A stretch of DNA of 64,000 nt from Streptomyces sp. NBC_01446. Lineage in GTDB: Bacteria > Actinomycetota > Actinomycetes > Streptomycetales > Streptomycetaceae. The position numbers were made by a program, and so were the translations under genes. This document shows positions 56,859-64,000 of this stretch, one piece after another (position 1 is the stretch's first letter; every line of letters begins with the position of its first letter). Where the stretch lies: assembly GCF_026340095.1 (NCBI RefSeq), contig NZ_JAPEPO010000001.1:7770501-7834500 (forward strand), in the 5' to 3' direction. The notes under the pieces are model-generated. The model had not been told where the DNA came from. It saw nothing but the letters and a program-made list of their open reading frames with translations, and ran no database searches.

Positions 56859-59089
56859 TCCAGGGCCGGTACCGGCTGCTCGATCTCATCGGGCGGGGCG
56901 GTATGGGCGAAGTGTGGCGCGCCAGGGACGAGTCGCTCGGACGCAGAGTCGCGGTCAAGTGCCTCAAACCGATGGGGCCGCAGCACGACCAGTCCTTCAC
57001 CCGTGTCCTGCGGGAGCGCTTCCGCAGGGAGGCCCGCGTGGCGGCCGGCCTTCAGCACCGCGGGGTGACCGTCGTCCACGACTTCGGTGAGCACGACGGC
57101 GGGCTGTACCTCGTGATGGAGCTCCTGGAGGGCAAGAACCTCAGCCAGCTCCTGGAGGACAACAAGCAGCACCCGCTACCCGTCGCGGACATCGTCGAGA
57201 TCGCCGGCCAGGTCTCGGCCGCGCTCGCCTACACGCATGAACAGGGCATCGTCCACCGCGACTTGAAGCCCGCGAACATCATGCGACTCACCGACGGCAC
57301 GGTGAAGATCTGCGACTTCGGCATCGCGCGCCTCGGCCACGACATCGGCTTCACCGCTCGCCTCACCGGCACCGGCATCGCGATGGGCACCCCGCACTAC
57401 ATGTCCCCCGAGCAGATCGGCGGCGACCACGTCGACCGGCGCAGCGACCTGTACTCGTTCGGCTGCGTGCTCTACGAGATCGCGACCGGAGCGCCACCGT
57501 TCGACCTGGAGGATCCCTGGGCCGTCCTCGTCGGGCACCGCGACACCGTGCCCGAACCACCGCGCACGCACCGGGCCGAGCTCCCCGGCTTCCTGGACCG
57601 GATCATCCTCGACCTGCTCGCGAAGGACCCGGACGAGCGGCCGCGGGACGCCCGTGAACTGGCCCGCCGGATCGATGACGGCCGTTTCCCGTCCGGATAC
57701 GTGCCGGCGGGGACGACAACCCCCGTACGCCACACTGTGGTTGAGCCGCAGCAGCCGGTGTCCCGTGAGCCGCGCCTGCCGTCCTGGACGCGCGGCATGA
57801 CGACCGGCCACAAGGCGGCCGGGCCGCCCTTCCTGCGCGGCACGCCACCCGACGCGGGGGCGGGGCTTGCCGGAGAGTGGATCGCGCGCCCCGAGCCGCG
57901 GCGCGGTGAGCAGCCCGTGCGCACGGAACGCCCCACGCCCGCACCGGAGGTGGTCGCCCACCTCGCCGCCCGGCACCACGCGGGCCTGAGCCTCGGCCGG
58001 CTCGGCCGCTGGGAGGAGGCCGGCGAGGTGCACCGCGCCGTCGCGGCCGAGCGCGAGCACGCGCTCGGCCCGGACCACCCCGACACACTCGCCAGCCGCT
58101 ACGAGGTCGCCTTCACACTCAGCCGCACCGGCCGCCCCGCCGACGCCCTGCGCGAGTACCGCCGCGTCACCGAGGGCTGTGAGCGTGTCCACGGCCCCGA
58201 GCACCCCGAAACTCTCGGCGCCCGGCAGGAAATGGCGTACGTCCTCGGCCAGTTGGGGCGGCACTTCGACGCGCACCAGGTGTACACGTCGGTGCTCGCC
58301 ACGCGTGAACGGGCCATGGGGCCCGACCATCCGGACACCCTGCGCTGCCGCCACAACCTCGCCTACAACCTCAGTCGGCTCGGGCGCCTGGAGGACTCGT
58401 ACCGTATGGCGTGCGAGGTCGCGTCGGCGCGAGCCCGCGTACTCGGCGCCAGTCATCCGGACACGCTCGTCACGCGGTGCGAAGTCGCCTATGCCCTGGG
58501 CCAGTTGGGACGCTGGACGGAGGCCCTGCGCACCTACCACGAGGTGGCGCAGGCCCGCGAACAGGCGCTCGGCCCCGATCATCCGGACACGCTCGCCGCG
58601 CGCTACGAGGTGGGCATCAGCCTCGGCCGGCTCGGTCGCAGCGCCGAGGCCCTGGCCCTCTACCGCGACCTCATCGACGACCGTACGCGCGTGAGCGGCC
58701 CGGCCCACCCAGAGACCCTGCGCGCCCGCCACGGCCTCGGCGTCAACCTGGGGCGGATGAGCCGCTGGGAGGAAGCGCTCGCCGAGGCCCGCGACGTCTG
58801 CGCGATCCGCGCCCGGGTCCTCGGCCCCGACCATCCCGACACGCTGGTCAGCCGCCGCGAGGTGGCCGTCGGTCTCGGCTGGCTCGGCCGGTGGGCCGAC
58901 GCGCTCGCCGAGTACCGGCGGGTCGCCGCGGCCCGCGAACAGGTCCTCGGCCCCGACCACCCGGACACCCTCGCCAGCCGCAACGACGAGGCGCACTGCC
59001 TGGAACAGCTCGGGCGCGGCACGGAGGCGGTCGAGCTGTACCGGCGGGTGGCGGCCCTGCGCCAGCAACGGGCGTCCGGCGGACACTGA
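56831..59089 (+). CDS. Ser/Thr protein kinase with C-terminal tetratricopeptide repeats
   Basis: About 752 residues from ATG 56831. The kinase domain (about 12-285) has YRLLDLIGRGGMGEVWRARD (P-loop), VAVKCLKPMGP (Lys), GIVHRDLKPANIMRL (catalytic loop), KICDFGIARLG (DFG) and GTPHYMSPEQIGGDHVDRRS. A Pro/Arg-rich linker (about 290-380) follows. Then come one degenerate and eight regular 42-residue repeats of the kind HPDTLASRYEVAFTLSRTGR, a TPR_10/kinesin-light-chain type that binds partner proteins. There is no membrane segment, unlike PknB-type kinases, so it is cytoplasmic and probably partner-directed. It overlaps the MpaB-like gene by 28 bases. The ribosome-binding site is weak, fitting coupling. 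Confidence 0.92.
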   Translation: MPESGETRLIQGRYRLLDLIGRGGMGEVWRARDESLGRRVAVKCLKPMGPQHDQSFTRVLRERFRREARVAAGLQHRGVTVVHDFGEHDGGLYLVMELLEGKNLSQLLEDNKQHPLPVADIVEIAGQVSAALAYTHEQGIVHRDLKPANIMRLTDGTVKICDFGIARLGHDIGFTARLTGTGIAMGTPHYMSPEQIGGDHVDRRSDLYSFGCVLYEIATGAPPFDLEDPWAVLVGHRDTVPEPPRTHRAELPGFLDRIILDLLAKDPDERPRDARELARRIDDGRFPSGYVPAGTTTPVRHTVVEPQQPVSREPRLPSWTRGMTTGHKAAGPPFLRGTPPDAGAGLAGEWIARPEPRRGEQPVRTERPTPAPEVVAHLAARHHAGLSLGRLGRWEEAGEVHRAVAAEREHALGPDHPDTLASRYEVAFTLSRTGRPADALREYRRVTEGCERVHGPEHPETLGARQEMAYVLGQLGRHFDAHQVYTSVLATRERAMGPDHPDTLRCRHNLAYNLSRLGRLEDSYRMACEVASARARVLGASHPDTLVTRCEVAYALGQLGRWTEALRTYHEVAQAREQALGPDHPDTLAARYEVGISLGRLGRSAEALALYRDLIDDRTRVSGPAHPETLRARHGLGVNLGRMSRWEEALAEARDVCAIRARVLGPDHPDTLVSRREVAVGLGWLGRWADALAEYRRVAAAREQVLGPDHPDTLASRNDEAHCLEQLGRGTEAVELYRRVAALRQQRASGGH

Positions 59090-59208
59090 GGGCTGCGCGG
59101 GGGCGGCTGCCCGCGCGCGTGGCCCGAGATCCTCGTCGCCCCGCCGTCCGCCCCGCCATCCCGAACCGAGGTCTGGCCCGGCATGATCGGATCGTGTTAC
59201 CAAGAGGG

Positions 59209-60759
59209 ATGCCAGCACACGAGCACTACGACGTCGTCATCGTCGGCGGAGGCCACAACGGCCTCGTCGCCGCCGCCTACCTCGCCCGGGCCGGACGTTC
59301 CGTCCTGGTTCTCGAGCGGCTCGGCACCACCGGCGGTGCCGCCGTCTCGACCCGGCCCTTCGCCGGGGTCGACGCGCGACTGTCGCGGTACTCGTACCTG
59401 GTCAGCCTGCTGCCCCACAAGATCGTCGACGATCTCGGGCTCGACTTCGCCGTGCGCGGCCGCACCGTGTCCTCGTACACCCCGACCGAGCGCGACGGGC
59501 GGGCCACCGGGTTGCTCGTCGGCGGTGGTGAGGAGCGCACCCGCGCCTCCTTCGAGCGGCTCACGGGCGGCGGGCGCGAGTACGCCGCGTGGACCGACTT
59601 CTACGAGACGACCCGCCGCGTCGCCGAGCGGGTCTTCCCCACCCTCACCGAGCCGCTCCCGGACCGGGACGCGCTGCGCCGGCGGGTCGACGACGACGCG
59701 GCCTGGCGGATGCTCTTCGAGGAGCCGATCGGCACGGCCGTCGAGGAGCGCTTCACGGACGACCTGGTGCGCGGCGTCGTCCTCACCGACGCCCTGATCG
59801 GCACGTTCGCCGACGCCCACGACGCGTCCCTCCAGCAGAACCGCTGCTTCCTCTACCACGTGATCGGCAACGGAACCGGGGACTGGGACGTGCCCGTCGG
59901 CGGCATGGGCGCCCTCACCGATGCCCTCGCCGACGCCGCCCGCGCGGCCGGCGCCGAACTCGTCACCGGGCACGAGGTGACCCGCGTGGAGACCGACGGG
60001 CGCCACGCCGAGGTGACGTACGAGTCGCAGAGCGGCACGGGCCGCGTGGGCGCCGGGCACGTGCTGGTCAACGCGTCCCCGCAGGCCCTCGCCGCACTCG
60101 TCGGCGACGAGCCGCCGGCTCCGGCCGAGGGCGCGCAGCTCAAGGTCAACATGCTCCTGACCCGGCTGCCGAAGCTGCGGGACACGTCCGTCGACCCGCG
60201 CGAGGCGTTCGCCGGCACGTTCCATGTCGCCGAGGGCTACGAGCAGTTGGCGACCGCGTACGGACAGGCGGCCGCCGGTTCACTGCCCGCGGCGCCCCCG
60301 TCGGAGATCTACTGTCACTCGCTGACCGACCCGACCATCCTCGCCCCGGACCTCGTCGCGCGCGGCTACCAGACCCTCACCCTGTTCGGCCTGCACACTC
60401 CCGCCCGGCTCTTCGCGGGCGACAACGACGCCGCCCGCGCCGAGCTCCTGAAGGCCACCCTCGCCCAGCTCGACGCGCAGCTCGCCGAGCCGATCGAGGA
60501 CTGCCTCGCCCTGGACGCCGACGGCCGGCCGTGCATCGAGGCGAAGACCCCGCTCGACCTGGAGCGGGACCTGCGCCTGCCCGGCGGCAACATCTTCCAC
60601 CGCGACCTGTCGTTCCCGTACTCCCAGGAGGGGACGGGCCGATGGGGCGTCGAGACCGCGCACGCCAACGTCCTGCTGTGCGGGGCGGGCGCCGTGCGCG
60701 GCGGCGGGGTCAGCGGGATCCCCGGGCACAACGCGGCGATGGCGGTCCTCGGCCACTGA
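59209..60759 (+). CDS. Phytoene-desaturase-like FAD oxidoreductase
   Basis: About 516 residues. The N-terminal dinucleotide fold DVVIVGGGHNGLVAAAYLAR (about 8-27) is followed by LVLERLGTTGGAAVSTRPFA, typical of the phytoene desaturase/NAD(P)-FAD amine-oxidase superfamily. The middle has VPVGGMGALTDALADAARAA, which forms the second FAD contact, and the C-terminal ANVLLCGAGAVRGGGVSGIP (FAD pyrophosphate) ends with HNAAMAVLGH. No carotenoid cluster is near, so carotenoid substrates are unproven. AAGAGGG directly abuts ATG 59209; a GTG at 59194 in frame would allow better spacing. Confidence 0.88.
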   Translation: MPAHEHYDVVIVGGGHNGLVAAAYLARAGRSVLVLERLGTTGGAAVSTRPFAGVDARLSRYSYLVSLLPHKIVDDLGLDFAVRGRTVSSYTPTERDGRATGLLVGGGEERTRASFERLTGGGREYAAWTDFYETTRRVAERVFPTLTEPLPDRDALRRRVDDDAAWRMLFEEPIGTAVEERFTDDLVRGVVLTDALIGTFADAHDASLQQNRCFLYHVIGNGTGDWDVPVGGMGALTDALADAARAAGAELVTGHEVTRVETDGRHAEVTYESQSGTGRVGAGHVLVNASPQALAALVGDEPPAPAEGAQLKVNMLLTRLPKLRDTSVDPREAFAGTFHVAEGYEQLATAYGQAAAGSLPAAPPSEIYCHSLTDPTILAPDLVARGYQTLTLFGLHTPARLFAGDNDAARAELLKATLAQLDAQLAEPIEDCLALDADGRPCIEAKTPLDLERDLRLPGGNIFHRDLSFPYSQEGTGRWGVETAHANVLLCGAGAVRGGGVSGIPGHNAAMAVLGH

Positions 60760-60764
60760 GGTGA

Positions 60765-61739
60765 TCAGCCGCGCAGGGCGCCGCGCAGCGCGGCGATCTT
60801 GCGCGGCAGGTCGTACTCGGCTCCTCCCTCGTGACCGTTGTACGGGAACACCTCGATCTCGGCGGGCCCCGCGTAGCGGTGGTAGGCGGCGAACACGGTG
60901 GACGACGGGCAGATCTTGTCCATCAGGCCGACCGAGAACCAGGCGGGGCAGGTGGCGCGCGCCGCGAAGTTGACGCCGTCGACGTACGACAGTGTCTCCA
61001 TCGCGGTCTCGACGCTGAAGCGGTGGCCCGACAGCCAGCGCGCGATCTCCGCGTAGGGCCCGTTGTCCGTGATCTGCGAGGCGCGCCGGAAGTGGCACAG
61101 GAACGGCACGTCCGCGACGGCCGCGGACAGGTCGTCACGCAGTCCCGCGACGGCCAGGGCGAGCCCGCCGCCCTGGCTGCCGCCGAGGACGGCGACCCGT
61201 GAGGAGTCGACGCGCGGGTGAGCCTTCGCGGCGTCCACGGCCCGGACGGCGTCGGTGATCAGCCGCCGGTAGTAGTGCCGGTGCGGGTCCTCGATGCCCC
61301 GGGTGAGGAAGCCGGGCGACGAGGAGCCGTGGCCCTCGGGTGCGATGTCGGGGGTGTCGGCGGTGTTCTTGCCGCCGCCGCCCTGCCCGCGGTTGTCCAT
61401 CACGAGGTGGGCGAAGCCGAGCGAGCTCCAGGTCAGCCACGAGTAGGGGATGCCGCGCCCGCCGTTGTAGCCGATGTACTGCACGATCGCGGGCAGCGGC
61501 TCCGCGTGACCGCGCGGCAGCAGCAGCCAGGCCTTGACGGGCTGGCCGCCCCAGCCGTTGAACGTCACGTCGTGCACGTCGACCGTGGCGAGGCCCGCGT
61601 CGTGCGCCGCGAACCGGGCGTCCAGGGGATGCCGGGCAGCCTCGTCGAGCGTCTTGGTCCAGAACGCGTCGAAGTCGGCGGGTTCCTCGGGCTCGGGACG
61701 GTAGTCCAGCAGCCGGTCGAGGGGCATGTCGAACAGCAA
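60765..61739 (-). CDS. Acetylxylan esterase-like alpha/beta hydrolase (AXE1 / carbohydrate esterase 7)
   Basis: About 324 residues. It begins LLFDMPLDRLLDYRPEPEEP. AIVQYIGYNGGRGIPYSWLT forms the oxyanion region, VAVLGGSQGGGLALAVAGLR the nucleophile elbow (G-x-S-x-G, Ser in GGSQGG). ATCPAWFSVGLMDKICPSST carries the catalytic Asp, and FPYNGHEGGAEYDLPRKIAA the His. CE7 enzymes deacetylate xylo-oligosaccharides and cephalosporin C. TTG 61739 is chosen because AGGAG lies six bases upstream; ATG 61727 is the alternative. The upstream lyase gene ends two bases before this start, so the pair is likely coupled. No signal peptide, as usual for CE7. Confidence 0.88.
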   Translation of the reverse strand: MLFDMPLDRLLDYRPEPEEPADFDAFWTKTLDEAARHPLDARFAAHDAGLATVDVHDVTFNGWGGQPVKAWLLLPRGHAEPLPAIVQYIGYNGGRGIPYSWLTWSSLGFAHLVMDNRGQGGGGKNTADTPDIAPEGHGSSSPGFLTRGIEDPHRHYYRRLITDAVRAVDAAKAHPRVDSSRVAVLGGSQGGGLALAVAGLRDDLSAAVADVPFLCHFRRASQITDNGPYAEIARWLSGHRFSVETAMETLSYVDGVNFAARATCPAWFSVGLMDKICPSSTVFAAYHRYAGPAEIEVFPYNGHEGGAEYDLPRKIAALRGALRG

Positions 61740-61741
61740 GG

Positions 61742-64000
61742 TCAGCTCCTGGCGAGGGTGAGGGCGAAGGTGGCGCCGTGCGCGCCGGCCGTGTCGACGG
61801 TGACGCGTGTCCCGGCGGTGGTGCGCTCGACCCGTACGCCGGTGTCGGCGCGGGCGAGGGTCAGACCGCGCAGCGCGAGGTCGAGCGTGACGCGGTCGCG
61901 CAGCTGCGTGGGGTCGCTGACCGCCACGGTCACGGTCTTGCCGTCGGGCCGTACGAGGACGGAGGCGGGACCGTCGGCGGACAGCTCGCCCGCCCGGCTC
62001 TCTGCCCAGAAGTTCGCGGCGAGCAGCCCGTCCGCGCCGCGCCGCACGGCGTGCACGGACGCCGTCGTGGCCACGGGGCGCACGGGCGGCGCCAGGGAGA
62101 GCCGCCGGGTTCGGTCGGCGGAAGCGCCCGGCGCCTGGAGCCAGCAGTACCCGGCGTCGGCCGGCGCCGTCCCGTGTTCCTGCCACAGCGTCAGATACGG
62201 CCGTGTCAGCGGAGTGTCGGTGCCGTACTTGAGGTTGATCTCCCGCCAGGTCGCGGTGCGCTGCTCCCGCAGGGCCTGAACGCGGGTGGGGCGGGGGAAG
62301 ACGTAGCCGCCGGTGCCGGCGAGGTGCAGCCAGCGGACGTCGGCGAGTTCACCGGATCCGTCGAAGCGGTCGCCGTCGACCGTCAACTGCGCCTGAGGGT
62401 CGCGCAGTTTGCGGTTCTCGACGATCGTCTCCGCGTCGCCCGCGTCCGCGCTCACGCCCGACCCCATGTGCACGATCACGTCGTCCAGGCAGAACCAGCT
62501 CTTCAGGGCGCGCAGTGAACTGCCGTAGGCCCGCAGGTCCATCCCGTACGAGCCGAGCGTCGTGCCGGGCAGTGCCGTGCCGCCCGCCCAGTCGGCCGTG
62601 CTGGTGGTGCGCTGCCCCTCCGCGTCGGCCGGGCGCCCGGTGAGAACGGTGGTGCCGGGCAGGCGCTTCGGGTCGACGGTGGGCCAGTAGTCCTCGCTGT
62701 AGTGGCCGAGGTCGTCGTCGTACAGCAGCGTCATGCCGTCGGACAGGTGCCAGCCGTGCAGGTTCTCGTTCTGTATGGACTCGTAGTTGTAGATGCGGGT
62801 CGAGTAGGCGGAGACACCGAACGAAAAGGCGGGCCTGTGGTGCACCACCTTGTCCATCCGCGGGTACTGACGGTGCGTCACCAGTCGTCCGCGGGGCGGG
62901 ACGCCGGAGCCGAGCACCTCGCGGGCGGCCACGAGCGAGGCGAGATCGGTGGCGGAGAGGAAGTCGCGGTAGGTGTCTTCGGTGATCCACTGCCTCAGTA
63001 GCGCGGTGAAATGGTCGGTCTCCGCGGCCGGGACGCCGGGCAGCAGGCGCAGCACGGCCTCGATGACCGTCTGCGCGGAGACGTGTCCCTGCTTGCTGGA
63101 GCGCGCGATCTCCCGGCCGCAGACCGGCGCGAGCATGTCACCGCGCGCCATCAGCGGATCGAACCCCGCGGTCACCCAGCGCCGCACGTTGGCCACGTCG
63201 GGGTCGGTGACATCCCACGGTGTGGCGGCCAGGAGATGGAGAAGGCGGGAGAGGTTGCCGAGGAGTTCCTTGCCGTAACCGCCGTTGTAGGGGTGCTTGT
63301 AGTGCTGGAGGAAGGAGCCGTCGGAGTAGAAGCCCTCTCCCGTACCCGCCTGGTCGTCGTTGAAGGCCAGCACGCTGTTCGCGCCGGCCCCCTCCACGTC
63401 CGACAGCGCGTCTCGGACGCGGGCGAGCGCGTCGGCGTCGTCGCGGAGCACGGCGTTGACGGCGACGACCGTGCAGATCCACACGCGGTTGGCGCCCGTG
63501 GCGATCTGCCGGTCGGCACGCCACAGATTGGGGTCGGGCGTGTAGTGGCGCACCGCGGACGTGACACGCGCGAGCCGGTCCGCGCCCAGGACGTCATGGA
63601 GGAGGACCGCCGCGTCGTTGAGGGCGAGCGCGCAGCCGATCTCCCAGTCCCAGTCGTTGTCGAACCGCTCGAAAGCGGGCCCGTAGCGGTGGTCGAGCAT
63701 CCAGTCCACGCCGCGCAGCAGGAGGTCGGCGGTGGCGGCGTCGGCGTGCTGCGGGGTGCCGGGGACGGCGAAGGCGGTGGCGAGCGTGGCCAGCCGTTTG
63801 AAGGAGGTGGTGACGTGGTTGGACACGGAGGTGCTGGTCAGGTCGGGCCAAAGGCCGTCGGTGCGGCCGGGGTCGAGGCCCTGGGCCGCGGAGGTGCCGG
63901 CGCGGCCGATCCGGGCGACGGCGGCGGCGATCTGCGGGTCGGCCGGGTCGAGACCGGGGCCACCGGTGAGCAGCCCCTGCCAACGGGCCAGCAGAGAAGC
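61742..64000 (-). CDS. Polysaccharide lyase family 8 enzyme (hyaluronate/chondroitin/xanthan lyase type), 5' partial
   Basis: At least 752 codons; the frame is open to the window's right edge, so the N-terminus (and any signal peptide) is missing. The alpha/alpha toroid has RFDNDWDWEIGCALALNDAA and DGSFLQHYKHPYNGGYGKEL with the catalytic Asn/His region. The central beta-sandwich has FSFGVSAYSTRIYNYESIQN (catalytic Tyr/Arg area) followed by ENLHGWHLSDGMTLLYDDDL, a strong PL8 signature. The C-terminal beta domain ends GAHGATFALTLARS. PL8 enzymes cleave uronic-acid-containing glycans by beta-elimination and are usually secreted. An internal GTG at 63826 is not the true start. It is followed directly by the esterase, suggesting joint use on an acetylated polysaccharide. 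Confidence 0.92.
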   Translation of the reverse strand, partial: ASLLARWQGLLTGGPGLDPADPQIAAAVARIGRAGTSAAQGLDPGRTDGLWPDLTSTSVSNHVTTSFKRLATLATAFAVPGTPQHADAATADLLLRGVDWMLDHRYGPAFERFDNDWDWEIGCALALNDAAVLLHDVLGADRLARVTSAVRHYTPDPNLWRADRQIATGANRVWICTVVAVNAVLRDDADALARVRDALSDVEGAGANSVLAFNDDQAGTGEGFYSDGSFLQHYKHPYNGGYGKELLGNLSRLLHLLAATPWDVTDPDVANVRRWVTAGFDPLMARGDMLAPVCGREIARSSKQGHVSAQTVIEAVLRLLPGVPAAETDHFTALLRQWITEDTYRDFLSATDLASLVAAREVLGSGVPPRGRLVTHRQYPRMDKVVHHRPAFSFGVSAYSTRIYNYESIQNENLHGWHLSDGMTLLYDDDLGHYSEDYWPTVDPKRLPGTTVLTGRPADAEGQRTTSTADWAGGTALPGTTLGSYGMDLRAYGSSLRALKSWFCLDDVIVHMGSGVSADAGDAETIVENRKLRDPQAQLTVDGDRFDGSGELADVRWLHLAGTGGYVFPRPTRVQALREQRTATWREINLKYGTDTPLTRPYLTLWQEHGTAPADAGYCWLQAPGASADRTRRLSLAPPVRPVATTASVHAVRRGADGLLAANFWAESRAGELSADGPASVLVRPDGKTVTVAVSDPTQLRDRVTLDLALRGLTLARADTGVRVERTTAGTRVTVDTAGAHGATFALTLARS

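Noticed and set aside
57956..59085. 126-bp periodic repeats resembling an array
   Set aside because: They encode tetratricopeptide repeats in frame; units diverge freely and there are no spacers, so it is not a CRISPR or satellite.

Overview
The window is high-GC DNA with actinomycete codon use, closely spaced operons and many GTG starts. Its gene families (three SpoIIE-type phosphatases, a P450/ferredoxin/reductase cassette, many TetR regulators, an MptB-like mannosyltransferase, a Ser/Thr kinase with TPRs) fit Streptomyces or a close relative. It reads as accessory, probably chromosome-arm, sequence: ordinary catabolic and sensory genes heavily cut by mobile DNA. No rRNA, tRNA or CRISPR array was seen.

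Left part (1-19.3 kb): the 3' end of an alpha-hydroxy-acid oxidase, a BrkB-type membrane protein and a nucleosidase precede a nested insertion. A DUF6069 gene is split by a tnpB element (about 1980-5216), and that tnpB is itself split by an IS110-family element (about 3140-4972). Next come two acyl-CoA modules. The first is a TetR gene divergent from a single-chain acyl-CoA carboxylase, with two near-identical operators between them, followed by a CoA ligase cut by a second tnpB element (11241-12707). The second (15.3-19.3 kb) has a CoA ligase, two thioesterases and a TetR gene, with a recurring GAACRTTCGTTAA-like motif.

Middle part (19.3-35.5 kb): a membrane protein, an alkylsulfatase-like metallohydrolase and an M20 dipeptidase lead to a 113-bp tnpB-less element that fuses the stump of an amino-acid permease to the 3' part of an unrelated gene. 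A third tnpB element (26013-27452) sits exactly at the stop codon of an HdeD-like gene. A YhgE-like membrane protein, a double-GNAT protein and an acyl-CoA dehydrogenase follow. Then comes a group II intron whose reverse-transcriptase gene is interrupted, right after its YADDF motif, by a second complete group II intron; removing the inner intron would restore a 586-residue reading frame.

Right part (35.7-64 kb): three large PAS/GAF-SpoIIE phosphatases (two ending in an anti-sigma-type ATPase domain) surround a TetR gene and an AT-rich intergenic region. An IclR relic, a ferredoxin-reductase-P450 operon and, just beyond it on the opposite strand, a decayed second ferredoxin-reductase pair follow. 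Then come a GH15 enzyme, a small Cys-containing peptide gene, an IS3 relic, an SDR, an MptB-like mannosyltransferase, an MFS carrier, an MpaB-like oxygenase overlapping a kinase with eight 42-residue TPRs, a phytoene-desaturase-like oxidoreductase, and a coupled acetylxylan-esterase/polysaccharide-lyase pair running off the right edge.

The most unusual signal is shared by the second and third tnpB elements and the 113-bp derivative. Each abuts a TCAC target at its left end, and that end carries an outward GGAGG-like Shine-Dalgarno six bases from the GTG of the reverse-complemented target. Two of these insertions therefore place a ready-made start in frame with the gene fragment beyond them.
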